50,838 nt of DNA from Bradyrhizobium sp. CER78 (lineage in GTDB: Bacteria; Pseudomonadota; Alphaproteobacteria; Rhizobiales; Xanthobacteraceae), in contig NZ_JARVWP010000030.1 in NCBI RefSeq assembly GCF_029846235.1, positions 1 to 50,838 of the forward strand, in the 5' to 3' direction. Position 1 is the first letter of the stretch. The number at the start of each line of letters is the position of its first letter. Both the position numbers and the translations under genes were made by a program. Below the pieces are notes generated by a model. The model searched no databases. It was not told where the DNA came from and was given only the letters and a program-made list of their open reading frames with translations. This document shows positions 34,068-43,504 of this stretch, in pieces.

Positions 34068-35270
34068 ATGACCAACGCCTCGTCGCATCTGCTCCCCGTC
34101 TTCGCCAGGGTCGATCTCGGCTTCGAGCGCGGTGAGGGCGCCTGGCTGATCGCAACCAATGGCGACCGTTACCTCGATTTCACCTCGGGGGTTGCGGTGA
34201 ACGCGCTCGGGCATGCGCATCCGCATCTGGTCAAGGCGCTGCAGGAACAGGCGACCAAGCTCTGGCATATGTCGAACCTGTTCAAGAGCCCGGACGGCGA
34301 GATGCTCGCCGCGCGGCTCTGCGAGCAGAGCTTTGCCGACTTCGTGTTCTTCTGCAATTCCGGTGCGGAAGCGATGGAGGGCGTGATCAAGCTGGTCCGC
34401 CATCATCACTTCTCCAAGGGGCATGGCGAGCGCTACCGCATCATCACCTTCGAAGGTGCGTTCCATGGCCGCACGCTGGGCACGCTGGCTGCGACCGGCT
34501 CGGCGAAATATCTCGAGGGCTTCGGCCCGCCGATGGACGGCTTCGACCAGGTGCCGCATGGCGACATCGAAGCGGTGAAGAAGGCGATCGGCCCGCACAC
34601 CGCCGGCATCCTGATCGAGCCGGTGCAGGGCGAGGGCGGCGTGCGCGGCGCGCCGCAGGCGTTCTTCAAGGCGCTGCGCGCGCTGTGCGACGAGCATGGC
34701 CTGTTGCTCGCATTCGACGAGGTGCAGACCGGCATGGGCCGCACCGGCGACCTGTTCGCCTACAAGCGCACGGGTGTGACGCCGGACGTGATGTCGTTGG
34801 CCAAGGCGCTCGGCGGTGGATTCCCGATCGGCGCGGTGCTGGCGACCGCGCAGGCCGCGGCCGGCATGGCGCCGGGTTCGCACGGCTCGACCTTCGGCGG
34901 CAATCCGCTCGCTGTCGCCGCCGCCAATGCCGTGCTCGACGTCATGCTCAAGCCCGGCTTCTTCGAGCACGTGCAGAAGATGTCGCTGCTGCTCAAGCAG
35001 AAGCTCGCCTCCGTCGTCGACCGCTATCCCGGCGTGTTGTCGGAGGTGCGCGGCGAGGGCCTGTTGATCGGCGTCAAGGCTGTGGTGCCGTCGGGCGATT
35101 TGATCGCCGCGTTGCGCCACGAGAAGCTGCTCACCGTCGGCGCCGGCGACAACGTGGTGCGGTTCCTCGCCCCCCTGATCGTGACCGAGGCCGAGATCGA
35201 TCAGTCGATCACCTCGCTCGAGCGCGCCTGCGCGACATTATCGGCGGCGCAGCCGAGGAAGGCCGGATAA
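34068..35270 (+). CDS. argD: Acetylornithine/succinylornithine aminotransferase ArgD
   Basis: Class III PLP-dependent aminotransferase of 400 residues in arginine biosynthesis. Key motifs are FVFFCNSGAEAMEGVIKLVR, AFHGRTLGTLAATG, IEPVQGEGGV, AFDEVQTGMGRTG and the PLP lysine K246 in SLAKALGGGFPIGA. GSHGSTFGGNPLA is the phosphate-binding loop. The ATG at 34068 begins just before the conserved N-terminus; an alternative ATG at 34026 would add 14 residues. The stop TAA overlaps the argF ATG as TAATG, so the two are translationally coupled. Confidence 0.93.
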   Translation: MTNASSHLLPVFARVDLGFERGEGAWLIATNGDRYLDFTSGVAVNALGHAHPHLVKALQEQATKLWHMSNLFKSPDGEMLAARLCEQSFADFVFFCNSGAEAMEGVIKLVRHHHFSKGHGERYRIITFEGAFHGRTLGTLAATGSAKYLEGFGPPMDGFDQVPHGDIEAVKKAIGPHTAGILIEPVQGEGGVRGAPQAFFKALRALCDEHGLLLAFDEVQTGMGRTGDLFAYKRTGVTPDVMSLAKALGGGFPIGAVLATAQAAAGMAPGSHGSTFGGNPLAVAAANAVLDVMLKPGFFEHVQKMSLLLKQKLASVVDRYPGVLSEVRGEGLLIGVKAVVPSGDLIAALRHEKLLTVGAGDNVVRFLAPLIVTEAEIDQSITSLERACATLSAAQPRKAG

Positions 35271-36196
35271 TGAGCAAGCCGGTCCGTCACTTCCTCGACA
35301 TCAACGAGCTTCCGCTCGGCGAGTTGCGCAACATGCTCTCCGCCGGAGCCGCCATGAAGGCGAAGCTGAAGGCGCATGAGAAGGCCAGGAAGCCGCTCGA
35401 GGGCAAGACGCTGGCGATGATCTTCGAGCGTCCGTCGACCCGCACCAGGGTGTCGTTCGACGTCGGCATGCGCCAGCTCGGCGGTGAATCCATCATGCTG
35501 ACCGGCGCCGAGATGCAGCTCGGCCGCGGCGAGACCATCGCCGACACCGCGCGCGTGCTGTCGCGCTACGTCGATGCGATCATGATCCGCATCCTCAACC
35601 ATGACGCGCTGCTCGAACTCGCGGCGCACGCCACCGTGCCCGTAATCAACGGCCTGACCCGGCGTTCGCATCCCTGCCAGGTGATGGCCGACCTCATGAC
35701 CTATGAGGAAAATCGCGGCTCGATCGCGGGCAAGACCGTGGCCTGGACCGGCGACGACAACAATGTGCTGGCCTCCTGGGCGCACGCCGCCGAGCGGTTC
35801 AAGTTCCAGCTCAATGTCGCGACCCCGCCGGAGCTTTCGCCGAAGAAGCCGATGCGCGACTGGATCAAGGCGACCGGCGCGCCGATCGTGCTCGGCACCG
35901 ACCCGGAAGCCGCCGTGCGCGGCGCCGACTGCGTCGTCACCGACACCTGGGTGTCGATGGGCGACAAGGAGGGCGAGCACCGCCACAACGTGCTGCAGCC
36001 CTATCAGGTCAATGCCAAGCTGATGTCGCTCGCCAAGCCGGATGCGCTGTTCATGCACTGCCTGCCCGCGCATCGCGGCGAGGAGGTCACCGACGAGGTG
36101 ATCGACGGGCCGCAATCCGTGGTGTTCGACGAGGCGGAAAACCGTCTGCATGCGCAGAAGGGCATTCTGGCCTGGTGCTTTAACGAAGTCGCGTAG
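35270..36196 (+). CDS. argF: Ornithine carbamoyltransferase ArgF
   Basis: Enzyme of 308 residues that makes citrulline from ornithine and carbamoyl phosphate. The carbamoyl-phosphate motif is ERPSTRTRVSF. RRSHPCQVMADL, DTWVSMGDK (ornithine binding) and HCLPAHRGEEV are present. Length is normal. It is the second gene of an argDF operon and ends near a palindromic repeat. The operon pairs amino-group transfer with citrulline formation in the arginine pathway. Confidence 0.95.
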   Translation: MSKPVRHFLDINELPLGELRNMLSAGAAMKAKLKAHEKARKPLEGKTLAMIFERPSTRTRVSFDVGMRQLGGESIMLTGAEMQLGRGETIADTARVLSRYVDAIMIRILNHDALLELAAHATVPVINGLTRRSHPCQVMADLMTYEENRGSIAGKTVAWTGDDNNVLASWAHAAERFKFQLNVATPPELSPKKPMRDWIKATGAPIVLGTDPEAAVRGADCVVTDTWVSMGDKEGEHRHNVLQPYQVNAKLMSLAKPDALFMHCLPAHRGEEVTDEVIDGPQSVVFDEAENRLHAQKGILAWCFNEVA

Positions 36197-36211
36197 GGCC
36201 GCTTCAACGCT

Positions 36212-36328
36212 GTCGTCCCTGCGAAAGCAGGGACCCATACGCCGCGGCCCGTGGAAAGGCGCAAGGGGAGACGCCTTGTGTCGCAACAAAACCCTGTGGT
36301 TATGGGTCCCTGCTTTCGCAGGGACGAC
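36212..36328. repeat. Palindromic repeat, GTCGTCCCTGCGAAAGCAGGGAC family
   Basis: A 117-base element with nested hairpins: GTCCCTGCGAAAGCAGGGAC on the left and GTCCCTGCTTTCGCAGGGAC on the right, enclosed by GTCGTCCC / GGGACGAC. Half copies are at 58-78 and about 49050-49070. It separates argF from hslO. Confidence 0.8.
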
Positions 36329-36386
36329 GCATCTCTGGTTTAGTGAACCCCTTTATTTCACGGTCCGAGACCCCAGATAGAGCGCC

Positions 36387-37388
36387 ATGGTTTCACAATC
36401 CCCCGACATCAAAATCACGACCGAGGCGCCAGTCCGCGCGCCGTCAGCGGTTCCTGTCGACGATGCCGTGCTGGCCTTCGAGGTCGGCGCGCTGGACCTG
36501 CGCGGCCGGCTGACCCGGCTCGGCCCCGCGCTCGACGAGATCCTGCACAAGCACGACTATCCGCCGGCAGTCGGCAAGCTGCTCGGCGAAGCCATCGTGC
36601 TGACCACGCTGCTCGGCTCGTCGGTCAAGTTCGAGGGCCGCTTCATCCTGCAGACCCGGACCGAAGGTCCGGTCTCGCTCCTGATCGTCGACTTCCAGGC
36701 GCCCGACCGGCTGCGCGCCTATGCGCGCTACGACGCGGCGCAGCTCAAGCCGGGGCAGAGCTCGGGCGAGCTGCTCGGCAAGGGTCACCTTGCGATGACG
36801 ATCGACCAGGGCTCGAACACCAGCCGCTACCAGGGCCTGGTCGCGCTCGATGGTGGCGGCCTGGAAGAGGCGGCTCACGAATATTTCCTGCGCTCGGAGC
36901 AGATCCCGACGCGGGTGCGGCTTGCGGTCGGCGAGGAGATGCGCGGCGGCGAAGGCGGCAAGCTGCACTGGCGCGCCGGCGGCATCCTGCTGCAATTCCT
37001 GCCCAAGGCGCCGGAGCGCGCCAAGCAGGCGGATCTGCATCCAGGCGATGCGCCCGAGGGTACGGCCACGCACAGCGTTCCTGACGACGACGCCTGGGTC
37101 GAGGGACAGTCGCTGATCTCGACCGTCGAGGACGTCGAGCTGATCGATCCCGATCTGTCCGGCGAGCGGCTGTTGTACCGCCTGTTCCACGAACGCGGCG
37201 TCCGCGTTTTCAATCCGCAACCGCTGCGCGCGCAGTGCTCCTGCTCGCGCGATGCCGTGTCATCGATGCTGAAGAGTTTTGCGCCGAACGATCGCGCCGA
37301 GATGGTCAAGGACGGCAAGGTCGTCGTGACCTGCGAGTTCTGCTCGTCGGTCTACGAGTTCACGCCGCAGGAAGCGGGCGTGGAGTAA
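36387..37388 (+). CDS. hslO: Redox-regulated chaperone Hsp33
   Basis: Oxidation-activated holdase of 333 residues. The C-terminal zinc centre with C-x-C and C-x2-C pairs is seen (AQCSCSRDAV and VTCEFCSSVYEF). The N-terminal Hsp33 domain has LGEAIVLTTLLGSSVKFEGRFILQTRTEGPV split in natural order and GHLAMTIDQG. Alpha-proteobacterial Hsp33 is longer than E. coli's (about 290), consistent here. The gene lies alone after the argDF palindrome. Confidence 0.93.
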   Translation: MVSQSPDIKITTEAPVRAPSAVPVDDAVLAFEVGALDLRGRLTRLGPALDEILHKHDYPPAVGKLLGEAIVLTTLLGSSVKFEGRFILQTRTEGPVSLLIVDFQAPDRLRAYARYDAAQLKPGQSSGELLGKGHLAMTIDQGSNTSRYQGLVALDGGGLEEAAHEYFLRSEQIPTRVRLAVGEEMRGGEGGKLHWRAGGILLQFLPKAPERAKQADLHPGDAPEGTATHSVPDDDAWVEGQSLISTVEDVELIDPDLSGERLLYRLFHERGVRVFNPQPLRAQCSCSRDAVSSMLKSFAPNDRAEMVKDGKVVVTCEFCSSVYEFTPQEAGVE

Positions 37389-37412
37389 GGGCGCGTTTCC
37401 GCACGCAGGCTT

Positions 37413-37434
37413 GTCCGGCGGGTCGCCGCCGGAC
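37413..37434. terminator. Hairpin downstream of hslO
   Basis: Perfect 9-base stem GTCCGGCGG (37413-37421) and CCGCCGGAC (37426-37434) with loop GTCG. It lies between the convergent hslO and DUF6894 genes. It lacks a T-tract, so termination efficiency is uncertain. Confidence 0.4.
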
Positions 37435-37496
37435 GGCGCCGCCCAATCCGCTGGCAGGAGCCAAACTTTGCAATGCAGCTGGACCACGCGCCAGCT

Positions 37497-37910
37497 CTAC
37501 CCGGATGTGTGAGAGGCAATGCGCGCAAGATTCGCGCGAATGTCACTGAATGTCTTTCTCGCCTGTTCGAATTCGGCGCGCATATCGGCCTGCAATGCCG
37601 CGCTCCGCGCAAACTGATCCCGGCAGTTGTCGAGTAACTGGATCGTTTTCAGTCTCACCGGCCTGTTTTTCGCAGCCGCAGGCACCAGCACTTCGCAAAA
37701 CGGCACCAGCATCAAGACGCTTCGCTGCTCATCGGTGATCTCGAAACTGTCCGTTGCGGGATCTTGCCGTGAGCGCAACTTTTCGATGGAGATGTCCAGG
37801 ATGGCCTGACAGGTATCGAAATAGGCTGCCTCAAGCGACGGAAACTCCGTTCCAGTTTCATCTAACGTGACGTTGCCGTGTGAGGTCAGATTGAAAAAGA
37901 ATCTAGGCAT
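37497..37910 (-). CDS. DUF6894-type small protein
   Basis: A 137-residue cytoplasmic protein. The opening MPRFFFNL-x-SHG, then LDETGTEFPSLEAAYFDTCQAI matches the DUF6894 pattern (P-R-F-F-F-N with an aspartate-rich early block, and the E-A-Y/A-helix). A helical C-terminal half follows, including RDQFARSAALQADMRAEFEQARKTF in two pieces. Function is unknown. It is the third gene behind cheB-type and crp-type genes on the minus strand; its ATG directly follows the crp stop with no gap. Confidence 0.75.
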   Translation of the reverse strand: MPRFFFNLTSHGNVTLDETGTEFPSLEAAYFDTCQAILDISIEKLRSRQDPATDSFEITDEQRSVLMLVPFCEVLVPAAAKNRPVRLKTIQLLDNCRDQFARSAALQADMRAEFEQARKTFSDIRANLARIASHTSG

Positions 37911-38681
37911 TCAGCCCTCCTTCCCCCCGTCAGGTTGTTTGAGTCCGCTTAGGTATTGGATGTCGAACTCCGCGATCTCATGAAGACCAGCTTTGTCCCT
38001 GATCGTGAGCCGGTTCCGGCTCAGCTCGATCAAGTTCCGATTGCGCAAGAATTGCAGGGTTCGGTTCACATGGACGGTCGAAAGTCCGAGGATGTCGGCG
38101 AGTTCATGCTGCGTAAGCGGGAGATCGAAGACACCCTGAGCGTTTTGATTGCCAGCTTGCAGGCGGTAAGACACCTCGCACAGCAAATGCGCCAATCTGA
38201 CCGAGGCGGAGCGTCGTCCAAGCCAGACCATCCACTCCTGTTGGATCGCCGCTTGCGCAGCTGTCTCCCACCACAATGCGCGCGCGATGGTAGGTCGTTC
38301 GGAAACCAGTTGATTTAGCTTCTCGATCGGAATCGGTAACGAGGTCGCTGGAGTGAGCGCGGAGATTGCCGTGCGGGAACGAGGAAACATGAGCTCGCCC
38401 GGATTCAGCGCTTCGCCTGCGACGAAGATCGCGACGATCTGTTGGCTTCCGTCTTCCAGCGTTCTGAGAGCGCGAGCCATTCCGCTGCAAAGAATCACCA
38501 ATGATGTGGTCTTCTGGCCCTCCTCGATCAGATGATCGCCCTTGGCTACGTGTCGCGGCGGTGAAGCGGCAGCCAGGAGGGCCCGTTGGTCGGATGGCGA
38601 TAGCTCCAGCCGCCCAGCCAGCTTGCTCAGAAGTGCTGGAGGACCCTGCGGCATCGATGATCTGTCTCTTGTGTCATACAT
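37911..38681 (-). CDS. Crp/Fnr family transcriptional regulator
   Basis: Regulator of 256 residues. A cyclic-nucleotide-type sensor domain spans residues 15-130, and a C-terminal winged helix-turn-helix has LTQHELADILGLSTVHVNRTLQFLRNRNLIELSRN at about 190-225. There is no four-cysteine Fe-S set, so it is not an FNR-type oxygen sensor. Many Bradyrhizobium relatives of this kind respond to unknown signals. The first ATG (38681) and an internal ATG (38654) both lack a clear ribosome site. It is downstream of the CheB-type gene and immediately upstream of the DUF6894 gene. Confidence 0.85.
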   Translation of the reverse strand: MYDTRDRSSMPQGPPALLSKLAGRLELSPSDQRALLAAASPPRHVAKGDHLIEEGQKTTSLVILCSGMARALRTLEDGSQQIVAIFVAGEALNPGELMFPRSRTAISALTPATSLPIPIEKLNQLVSERPTIARALWWETAAQAAIQQEWMVWLGRRSASVRLAHLLCEVSYRLQAGNQNAQGVFDLPLTQHELADILGLSTVHVNRTLQFLRNRNLIELSRNRLTIRDKAGLHEIAEFDIQYLSGLKQPDGGKEG

Positions 38682-38758
38682 AGTGAGCTAACCGATCGGA
38701 GGTTGCCGACACCATTCCGTAAATCTCGAGAAACTCCTTTTCGCATTCGGAGCACGCG

Positions 38759-39763
38759 CTATTCGGCGAAACGCGCGGCTATCTCGTCGGTGCGGTTGAT
38801 CGAATCACGGATGACCTTTGCCTCCTGTTCGAACTCACGCACCCTGCTGGCCCAGGATTTGGCCATCTGCGTTCGACCACCGAGACTCGCCTCGCTCGCG
38901 AGCTTCCTGGCCAGCGCAATACGTTCGTCGAGTGTCCGCAACGCGCTGCCGAGCGCCCGCCGCAGATTGTCGTCGAGGGCAAGGCTCATCAGCTCAGCCG
39001 TGTAGGCGTGGCCGACGTGGCAGCGATATCGAACCAGCTCGCCTTCGTCGATTTCCCACATGACGCCGTGGCAATCGGGGCAGGCAAGCACCGATCGCCG
39101 GCCGATGCGATCCATTTCGCTCATGCTGGCTTGTCCGCCACTTGCGACGCTGACTTCATATTCGATGGCTCCTGTGACCGGTACCGGTTGGCCCGCAGGT
39201 TGCCGCACCAGCTTCTCGAACAGCGCCGGCATACTCGCGAGACTGACCACATGATTGGGTTGCGAACGCATCAAGGCGGTGGTCGGCATTTCCGGAAAGG
39301 CGGCGTCGCCTGGGTCCTGCACCACCGTGATGCCGCCGAATTGCTTGAGCGCCGACAGGCCGGCCGCGCCGTCGCCCAGCGTACCGGTGAGGACGGCACC
39401 GACGGACCGGGGCGCGCAGCACAGGGCCGCGGAACGGAACAACGGATCAAGCGCCGGCCGGGCGTTGTTCTCGCGTGGCCCCCATCCCAACCGCAACTGG
39501 CCGCTTTCCACCAGGAGATGGCGCTCAGGCGGCGCGATATAGATCCGGCTTCTTTCGAGCTTCTCGCCATCCACGGCGAAGCTCGCCGGCAGCGGACCCG
39601 CCTGGGTCAGGATCGCATCAAGGGTCGAGCGGAATTGGCTCGGCAGATGGATCACCACGAGAACGGCAGCCGGGAAATCAGGTGAGAACTCACCGGCAAG
39701 AAAGCGCAGCGCTTCGAACCCGCCGGCGGAGGTGCCTATCGCAAGGATGTCGCGGTTTGCCAT
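38759..39763 (-). CDS. CheB-type methylesterase domain protein with C-terminal zinc ribbon
   Basis: Stand-alone CheB methylesterase domain of 334 residues without a receiver domain. The catalytic triad is S12 (IGTSAGGFEAL), a histidine (VVIHLPSQ) and an aspartate (LTGTLGDGAAGL). A C-terminal region with CPDCHGVMWE and YRCHVGHAY looks like a zinc-binding ribbon. The start at the second ATG (39763) has GGAG upstream. A PhoB-like or CheY-like control domain is missing, so its activity is probably set by another partner. It is divergent from the giant CheB-CheR kinase gene. Confidence 0.85.
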   Translation of the reverse strand: MANRDILAIGTSAGGFEALRFLAGEFSPDFPAAVLVVIHLPSQFRSTLDAILTQAGPLPASFAVDGEKLERSRIYIAPPERHLLVESGQLRLGWGPRENNARPALDPLFRSAALCCAPRSVGAVLTGTLGDGAAGLSALKQFGGITVVQDPGDAAFPEMPTTALMRSQPNHVVSLASMPALFEKLVRQPAGQPVPVTGAIEYEVSVASGGQASMSEMDRIGRRSVLACPDCHGVMWEIDEGELVRYRCHVGHAYTAELMSLALDDNLRRALGSALRTLDERIALARKLASEASLGGRTQMAKSWASRVREFEQEAKVIRDSINRTDEIAARFAE

Positions 39764-39906
39764 GAAGTGCTCCATGGCCCCAAGGAGGGAACCCCAGCAT
39801 GGCTCGTTGGTTCCGAAATCAACCCAAATAGAAATTCATCGCGCGAAACTCGTGATAACATTATCAAAAATCCCGACTCGACCGAAAATGTAAGTGAGAC
39901 TGCCTA
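39764..39906. promoter_or_regulatory. Divergent region between the two CheB-type genes
   Basis: Two symmetric elements are visible: GGAACC-N15-GGTTCC (39788-39793 and 39809-39814) and TGATAA-CA-TTATCA (39853-39858, 39861-39866). The second is near the size of a Crp/Fnr-type site but its centre does not fit either consensus exactly. The neighbouring Crp/Fnr protein is a possible ligand (inference). Confidence 0.35.
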
Positions 39907-42900
39907 ATGGCCGATACCAGCGACGAGGAACGGGACGAAACGAGTGAGCCGAACCTCGCCAAGACGGTCGTCGTCGGGATTGGTGCCTCCGCCGGCGGCG
40001 TCCACGCATTGCAGCAACTGTTTGCCGCATTACCCGAGAAAACCGGCGCCGCCTTCGTCGTGGTGGTGCATCTCGACCCCGATCTGCGCAGCGAGATGTC
40101 GAACATCCTGGCCGCGCGCACCCATATGCCCGTCCTTCAGGTCGGAGAACCGATCCCGCTCAAGGCGGACCATGTCTACGTGATCCCGCCCGACCGGCGG
40201 CTGCACATCACCAACGACGAAATCGCCACCGCAGAATTCGACGAGCCGCGCGGCAAGCGGGCCCCCATCGACCTGTTCTTCCGCTCGCTGGCGGAGCAGC
40301 ACGGGGATGGTTGCGCGGTCATCCTGACCGGCGCCGGGTCCGATGGCTCGGTCGGCGTCAGGGCGGTCAAGGAATCGGGCGGCATCATCCTGGTGCAGGA
40401 CCCCAACGAGGCCGAATTCCCCTCGATGCCGCGCAGCGCAATCGCAACCGGCATCGCGGATTTCGTTCTACCGATAGGCGAAATCGCGCAACGTCTGATC
40501 GAACTGGTGCGGGAAAAAAACCATGACGGACCGGGCGGCGGGCTGCGCGGCCTGGACGCGGACCTGCTGCGGCGCATTCTCGCCCATGTCCGCGTTCGCA
40601 CCGGGCACGATTTCTCCAAATACAAGCGGGCGACCATCCTGCGCAGGATTGCGCGGCGCATGCAGGTCACGCGGGCGGATAGCCCTAAGGACTATTACGA
40701 CGTGCTGCGTGACAATACCGATGAAGCACAGGCGCTGTTGGGTGACCTGCTGATTTCGGTAACGTCGTTTTTCCGTGACAAGGAAGCGTTCCGGACTCTT
40801 GAGCTGCAGGTCATCCCGCAGCTGTTCAACGGCAAGCTGAGCGATCGTTCGATCCGTGTCTGGGTCCCCGGATGTGCCACCGGCGAGGAGGCGTATTCGA
40901 TCGCAATGCTGCTGCTGGAGCAGGCCTCGCGGCAGGACATCCGGCCTACCATCCAGGTGTTCGGCTCGGATATTGACGCCCGGGCGCTCGCCATCGCCCG
41001 AGAGGGCATCTATCCGGCGGCGATCGAGACGGACGTCAGCGAGGATCGCTTGCGGCGTTTCTTTGTCAGGGACGGAGATCAATATCGCGTCCGCCAGGAA
41101 CTGCGCGATTTGGTGCTGTTCGCCAGTCACAGCCTGCTCAAGGATCCCCCTTTCTCGCGGCTCGATCTCATCGCCTGCCGCAACCTCCTGATCTACCTGG
41201 ATCGCGAATTGCAGGAGCTGGCGTGCAACACGTTCCATTATGCCCTCAATCCGGATGGATTTCTCATGCTGGGCACGTCGGAAAGCGCCGACCATCCGCC
41301 CGGCCAGTTCCGCACGTTCGACCGCAAGGCGCGCATCTATCAGTCCTCGGCCAGCCCGGGCGAACTGCGTCTGCTGCCGCGCCTGCTCGGCAGCGTTGGC
41401 CTGATTCACGAGCAGGCCGCGCATCCGATCAGGCCGCCAAGCACGACGTCGTTGCTCAATGAGGCTGCGGCGCACCGCCAGGCACTGGAAAAGCTCGCGC
41501 CACCGAGCATACTGGTCGATCAGGCGCATCGCGTGCTGCACATGTCCGACAATGCGGGGCGATTCCTGCAACCGTCCGGCGGACCGCTGAGCGGCAATAT
41601 CGTCGATCTGGTGCGGCCGGAACTGCGGTTCGAGCTGAGGTCGGCGCTCAACCGGGTATTCGAAACCTCGCAGCCCTGGCTCAGCCTGCCGATCCCCGTC
41701 CGCTTCAACGGCGCGCCACACCGGGTGCTGATGCATGTGAAGCCACTCGACGACCACGACGATCACGGGGCCGGCAGCGCCGTGGTGTTGTTCATCGAGG
41801 GCGATCGGGTCGACCACGCCATCGAAGGGGCCATCTCGGCGAACGATGCCTCCAAGGAAATCGTCGCCCGGTTGCGCGAGGAGCTTCAGCAGACCCAGTC
41901 GCGGCTGCGGACGACCCGGGAGGAATCCGACGCCGCCAACGAGGAATTGCGCGCGGCCAACGAAGAGCTGCAATCCATCAACGAGGAATATCGTTCAACC
42001 TCCGAGGAGCTGGAGACCAGCAAGGAAGAGCTGCAATCGATCAATGAAGAATTGCAGACCGTGAACAGCGAGCTCAAGCTGAAGCTTGAGGCCGTGTCGC
42101 GCGCGCACAGCGATCTCCAGAATCTGATGGCGGCGACCGATTTCGGGATACTGTTCCTCGACTCGAGCCTGCGCATCAAGCGTTTCACGCAGCAGGTGAC
42201 CGACCTGTTCAGCATCACGCCGAGCGACGAAGGCCGCCCGATTGCGGATTTCGCGCATCGACTGGAGTACCAGAACCTTGTCAGCGACGCGCATGCGGTG
42301 CTCGCCAATCTCTCCCCGATCAAGCATGAAATCCGCAGTCGCAACGGGCGTTGGTACGACGTTCGCCTGCGCCCCTATCGAACGGTCGACGACAAGATCG
42401 ACGGGATCGTCCTCACCTTCGTCGACATGACGGACCGCCGTCATATCGAAGATGCGCTCAGGATCAGCGAACGCCAGCTCCGGCAGCAGACGCAACTTGT
42501 CGAGCTTTCGCGCGATCCGATATTCATCTGGGACTATGACGGCGGCATCCTCGAGTGGAATCGTGGAAGCGAGCAGCTCTACGGCTATAGCCGCGACGAG
42601 GCGGTTGGAAAACGAAAGAACCAGCTGTTGGGCACGATGGTGCCCGGAGGATCATTCGCCGAGTTGCGGAGCAAGTTGCTCGATGAAGGCAACTGGACTG
42701 GCGAACTTCAACACAAGACCAAGAATGGCCGGGAACTGACCGTTGAAAGCCGCATCATCCTCGAGACGATTGACGGGCGACGGCTCGCCCTCGAAAGCAC
42801 GCGCGATGTGAGCGAACGCAAGGCGTGGGAAGAGCAGCAGAAATTATTGCTGCGCGAACTGACGCACCGGGTCAAGAATACCCTGACGGTCGTGCAGTCG

Positions 42901-43446
42901 ATCGCGCATCAGACCCGGCGCTTCAGCAAATCCTACGATGAATTCACCGAGAGGTTGGATGGCCGCCTTACGGCATTGGCCAGGGCCCATTCGCTGCTGG
43001 TGGATTCCGACTGGAAGGGGGCCGATCTCGCGACACTGGCGCGCAGACAACTTGAGCCCTACACCTCCGGCAACAGCGAACGGATCAAGGTCAAGGGTGG
43101 ATCGATCTTCTTGCCTCCCGATCTGGCAACGCCATTCGGCCTGGTTTTCCACGAGCTGGCAACCAATGCGGCCAAATATGGTTCATTCTCGCAACAGGCC
43201 GGTACCGTGGATCTGAGCTGGACATTGCGCACCCAGGGCGATCAATCGCATCTGACGGTTATCTGGCGCGAAAGTGGCGGTCCCGCCGTCAAGCAACCGG
43301 AGACGGCCGGCTTTGGCAGCGAGCTCATTGAAAGGGCGATCCCAAATGCGGTGGTTCGCCGCGAATTCGGCTCCGACGGAACGGTCTGTACGATCGAGCT
43401 GCCGATTCCGAAGGCCGGCCTGGACGACCACGAGCGCCTCGGATGA
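39907..43446 (+). CDS. CheB-CheR-PAS-HWE histidine kinase fusion protein
   Basis: A 1179-residue multidomain sensor. A CheB methylesterase domain covers about residues 20-200 (S28 in GIGASAGG, H54 in VVVHLDPD, D in GAGSDGSVG). A CheR methyltransferase domain covers about 215-490 (TSFFRD, WVPGCATGEEAYSIAML, NLLIYLD). A long coiled coil with repeated NEELRAANEELQSINEE follows, at about 670-730. PAS domains lie near 735-840 and 860-975. The C-terminal HWE-type kinase has HRVKNTLTV, FHELATNAAKYG and VIWRESGG. No transmembrane segment is seen, so it is probably cytosolic. No dedicated response regulator gene is adjacent. Confidence 0.9.
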   Translation: MADTSDEERDETSEPNLAKTVVVGIGASAGGVHALQQLFAALPEKTGAAFVVVVHLDPDLRSEMSNILAARTHMPVLQVGEPIPLKADHVYVIPPDRRLHITNDEIATAEFDEPRGKRAPIDLFFRSLAEQHGDGCAVILTGAGSDGSVGVRAVKESGGIILVQDPNEAEFPSMPRSAIATGIADFVLPIGEIAQRLIELVREKNHDGPGGGLRGLDADLLRRILAHVRVRTGHDFSKYKRATILRRIARRMQVTRADSPKDYYDVLRDNTDEAQALLGDLLISVTSFFRDKEAFRTLELQVIPQLFNGKLSDRSIRVWVPGCATGEEAYSIAMLLLEQASRQDIRPTIQVFGSDIDARALAIAREGIYPAAIETDVSEDRLRRFFVRDGDQYRVRQELRDLVLFASHSLLKDPPFSRLDLIACRNLLIYLDRELQELACNTFHYALNPDGFLMLGTSESADHPPGQFRTFDRKARIYQSSASPGELRLLPRLLGSVGLIHEQAAHPIRPPSTTSLLNEAAAHRQALEKLAPPSILVDQAHRVLHMSDNAGRFLQPSGGPLSGNIVDLVRPELRFELRSALNRVFETSQPWLSLPIPVRFNGAPHRVLMHVKPLDDHDDHGAGSAVVLFIEGDRVDHAIEGAISANDASKEIVARLREELQQTQSRLRTTREESDAANEELRAANEELQSINEEYRSTSEELETSKEELQSINEELQTVNSELKLKLEAVSRAHSDLQNLMAATDFGILFLDSSLRIKRFTQQVTDLFSITPSDEGRPIADFAHRLEYQNLVSDAHAVLANLSPIKHEIRSRNGRWYDVRLRPYRTVDDKIDGIVLTFVDMTDRRHIEDALRISERQLRQQTQLVELSRDPIFIWDYDGGILEWNRGSEQLYGYSRDEAVGKRKNQLLGTMVPGGSFAELRSKLLDEGNWTGELQHKTKNGRELTVESRIILETIDGRRLALESTRDVSERKAWEEQQKLLLRELTHRVKNTLTVVQSIAHQTRRFSKSYDEFTERLDGRLTALARAHSLLVDSDWKGADLATLARRQLEPYTSGNSERIKVKGGSIFLPPDLATPFGLVFHELATNAAKYGSFSQQAGTVDLSWTLRTQGDQSHLTVIWRESGGPAVKQPETAGFGSELIERAIPNAVVRREFGSDGTVCTIELPIPKAGLDDHERLG

Positions 43447-43504
43447 GCAGAATACGCAGGTCTGCTGCCACGCCGGGCAAAACAGGATCATTGGCGGCCG
43501 CGGC

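Noticed and set aside
39788..39808. GGAAC...CGTT as an EcfG stress sigma promoter
   Set aside because: The spacer is 12 bases, while EcfG promoters need about 16-17.
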